Assembly: GCA_024516035.1 (NCBI GenBank) | Contig: CM044958.1 | Span: forward strand, 48,565,828 to 48,629,827 | Origin: Bactericera cockerelli | Lineage: Eukaryota; Arthropoda; Insecta; Hemiptera; Triozidae | Length of the DNA stretch: 64,000 nt | Direction of reading: 5' to 3' | In this document: positions 63,019 to 64,000 of the stretch, in pieces | Layout of the letters: the number at the start of each line of letters is the position of its first letter | How positions within the stretch are numbered: the stretch's first letter is position 1 | The notes under the pieces: model-generated | Databases searched by the model: none | Told to the model about the DNA's origin: nothing | The model's input: the letters and a program-made list of their open reading frames with translations, nothing else | Made by a program: the position numbers and the translations under genes

Positions 63019-63744
63019 TTAATAATAATATCGTATAGTAATAATAATATCGCCTTATTTATTTTTGGTACAAAGTGTAGACCTAGGTAATAAAATCTAA
63101 TGTCTCGGTAATTTGGTGGATGTGCCAAAAATAACAAAATTCGCATTTTTTTTCTTTCAGCACGATTTTTTGTAGATTTATCTTTTGAGTTTCATTTTGA
63201 AGTTATCGACATCGAAAAACATTAATAATTTAAACACAAGGGTATCTTCATTTTGTTTGTTTTTTTTTTTTTTTCTTCTTCTTCTGGAAATTATGTATAC
63301 CTAATATAGGTGGATATTGGATACTTAATGCTTTGATAATGACTAGGTATTAGTTAGTCGGTTTGAGATATAATAATTTCAGCGTTTTCAGTGTTATATT
63401 CGGATAGTTTTAACAAAATTCATATTTTAAAATCAATTCAAATAATTAAGGAAATAGATTTTGAGGAAGCAAATGTCAAACACCCCGCCCGGATGCCCGC
63501 GTATCATCACATCGCATTCTCGCGATCAATCGATTCATTGATTCCCATTATTTAAAACTCAAGCTGTTACGTGGGTTCGATGTTTAATTGTTCTCAATGA
63601 TAATTAAGTTTTGTTTAAATATTGGTTTTATTGTTTTGGAGGTATCCTTGCATTCGTTTGAAGTTGAGATTCGGTAATTAGTAATTAGAACCTATGATGA
63701 TGATATTAATGATTCAATAGGTAGCTAGGTTTATTATTATTTTT
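63019..63744. other. No gene; small homeodomain-site-like cluster
   Basis: An inverted scrap of the SINE-H tail (AATAATATCGCCTTATTTAT) is at 63044. At 63525-63545 GATCAATCGATTCATTGATT gives closely spaced TGAT/ATCA words, with TAATTA-type words near 63600. This is suggestive only. Confidence 0.35.
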
Positions 63745-63935
63745 CTTCCGAAAACATTCTAATATTACAAATCGGAATTATTGTGTTCGTTTCTGTAAAA
63801 AAAAAATATTTTTTGCTCCGATCTAATTTTTTTTCTTCATATTTCTGGACAATTGATAACCTGAGCAACCTCCTGAGCAACTTTGGTTTTGTGTCTGTCT
63901 GTCGGTCTGGTAAAATTATTCCTTGTAACGCGCAG
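63745..63935 (+). mobile_element. Q element copy 2
   Basis: CTTCCGAAAACATTCTAATA and TTACAAATCGGAATTATTGT are followed by GTTCGTTTCTGTAAAA, TGCTCCGATC, TTCATATTTCTGGACAATTG, ATAACCTGAGCAACCTCCTG and a short (GTCT)n array (TGTGTCTGTCTGTCGGTCTG). This is the fullest copy, with hairpin, body and microsatellite. Confidence 0.75.
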
Positions 63936-63944
63936 ATTTCGTAA

Positions 63945-64000
63945 ACTACAAATCTATATCTATAAAAGAAAGCTGTCTGTATGTGTGTATGTATGTGTGT
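63945..64000 (+). repeat. Start of a CTATA..CTGTCTGTATGTGTG repeat, cut by the window
   Basis: AAATCTATATCTATAAAAGA and AAGCTGTCTGTATGTGTGTA resemble the complementary end of R-type repeats (TATATAGAGAT). The window ends in the (GT/ATGT)n part. Confidence 0.5.

Overview
The window looks like nuclear DNA of an arthropod, most likely an insect and perhaps a hemipteran. It is AT-rich, has no operons or ribosome binding sites, carries one exon with a consensus GT splice donor, and is packed with SINEs, LINE fragments, Tc1/mariner-type DNA elements, foldback elements and satellites. The species guess is inference from general character, not from a search.

Only one stretch looks like host protein-coding sequence: a GC-rich exon ending at 29327 that encodes the first 44 residues of an NK-class homeodomain, best matched from memory to NK7.1. 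It stops at a classic phase-0 homeobox splice site (codon 44/45, CAG then GTGAGT). No second homeodomain exon is visible on either strand, so on the + side the following intron would be more than 34 kb long. Most of the window may therefore be intron or flank of this developmental gene.

Everything else supportable is mobile-element DNA. I grouped it into families using labels of my own. SINE-A, B, C, F, G and H have tRNA-like heads. SINE-D has a 5S-rRNA-like head. SINE-E has a tRNA-like head but the same central core as SINE-D. I and L are short elements with (TAA)n-type tails. P, Q and S are elements with a hairpin and/or a tetranucleotide microsatellite, resembling non-autonomous Helentron or 'pearl' elements. 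M is a small TA-flanked MITE. X, Y and Z are long inverted-repeat elements. R is a short repeat containing tetranucleotide arrays.

Layout: 1-1300 holds a 149-bp satellite joined to palindrome Z1. 2.2-9.9 kb is a SINE field with one hAT-like MITE. 10.4-10.8 kb is a LINE C-terminal relic. 11-18 kb is more SINEs. 18.0-21.0 kb is a three-level nest: a SINE split by a TIR element, itself split by a full-length Tc1 element whose transposase has two nonsense codons. 23.1-23.5 kb holds two LINE fragments on opposite strands. 29.0-29.3 kb is the homeobox exon. 31.1-32.6 kb is a head-to-head pair of P elements. 35.5-37.2 kb is a second copy of the satellite plus palindrome composite beside an unidentified coding-like fragment. 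38.0-39.2 kb is a 113-116 bp minisatellite. 44.9-45.9 kb is purine-rich. 46.3-46.9 kb is a CR1/L2-like LINE relic. 47.8-49.2 kb is a cluster of 5S-headed SINEs. 51.5-53.6 kb and 59.5-61.9 kb are two long foldback DNA elements, the second with a transposase relic. 55.3-57.5 kb has few recognisable repeats.

The strongest finding is the modular SINE set, in which 5S-headed and tRNA-headed SINEs share the same roughly 110-bp core. Other points of interest are the layered insertions, the long inverted repeats that could fold into hairpin RNA, and the family resemblance among P, Q and S elements.
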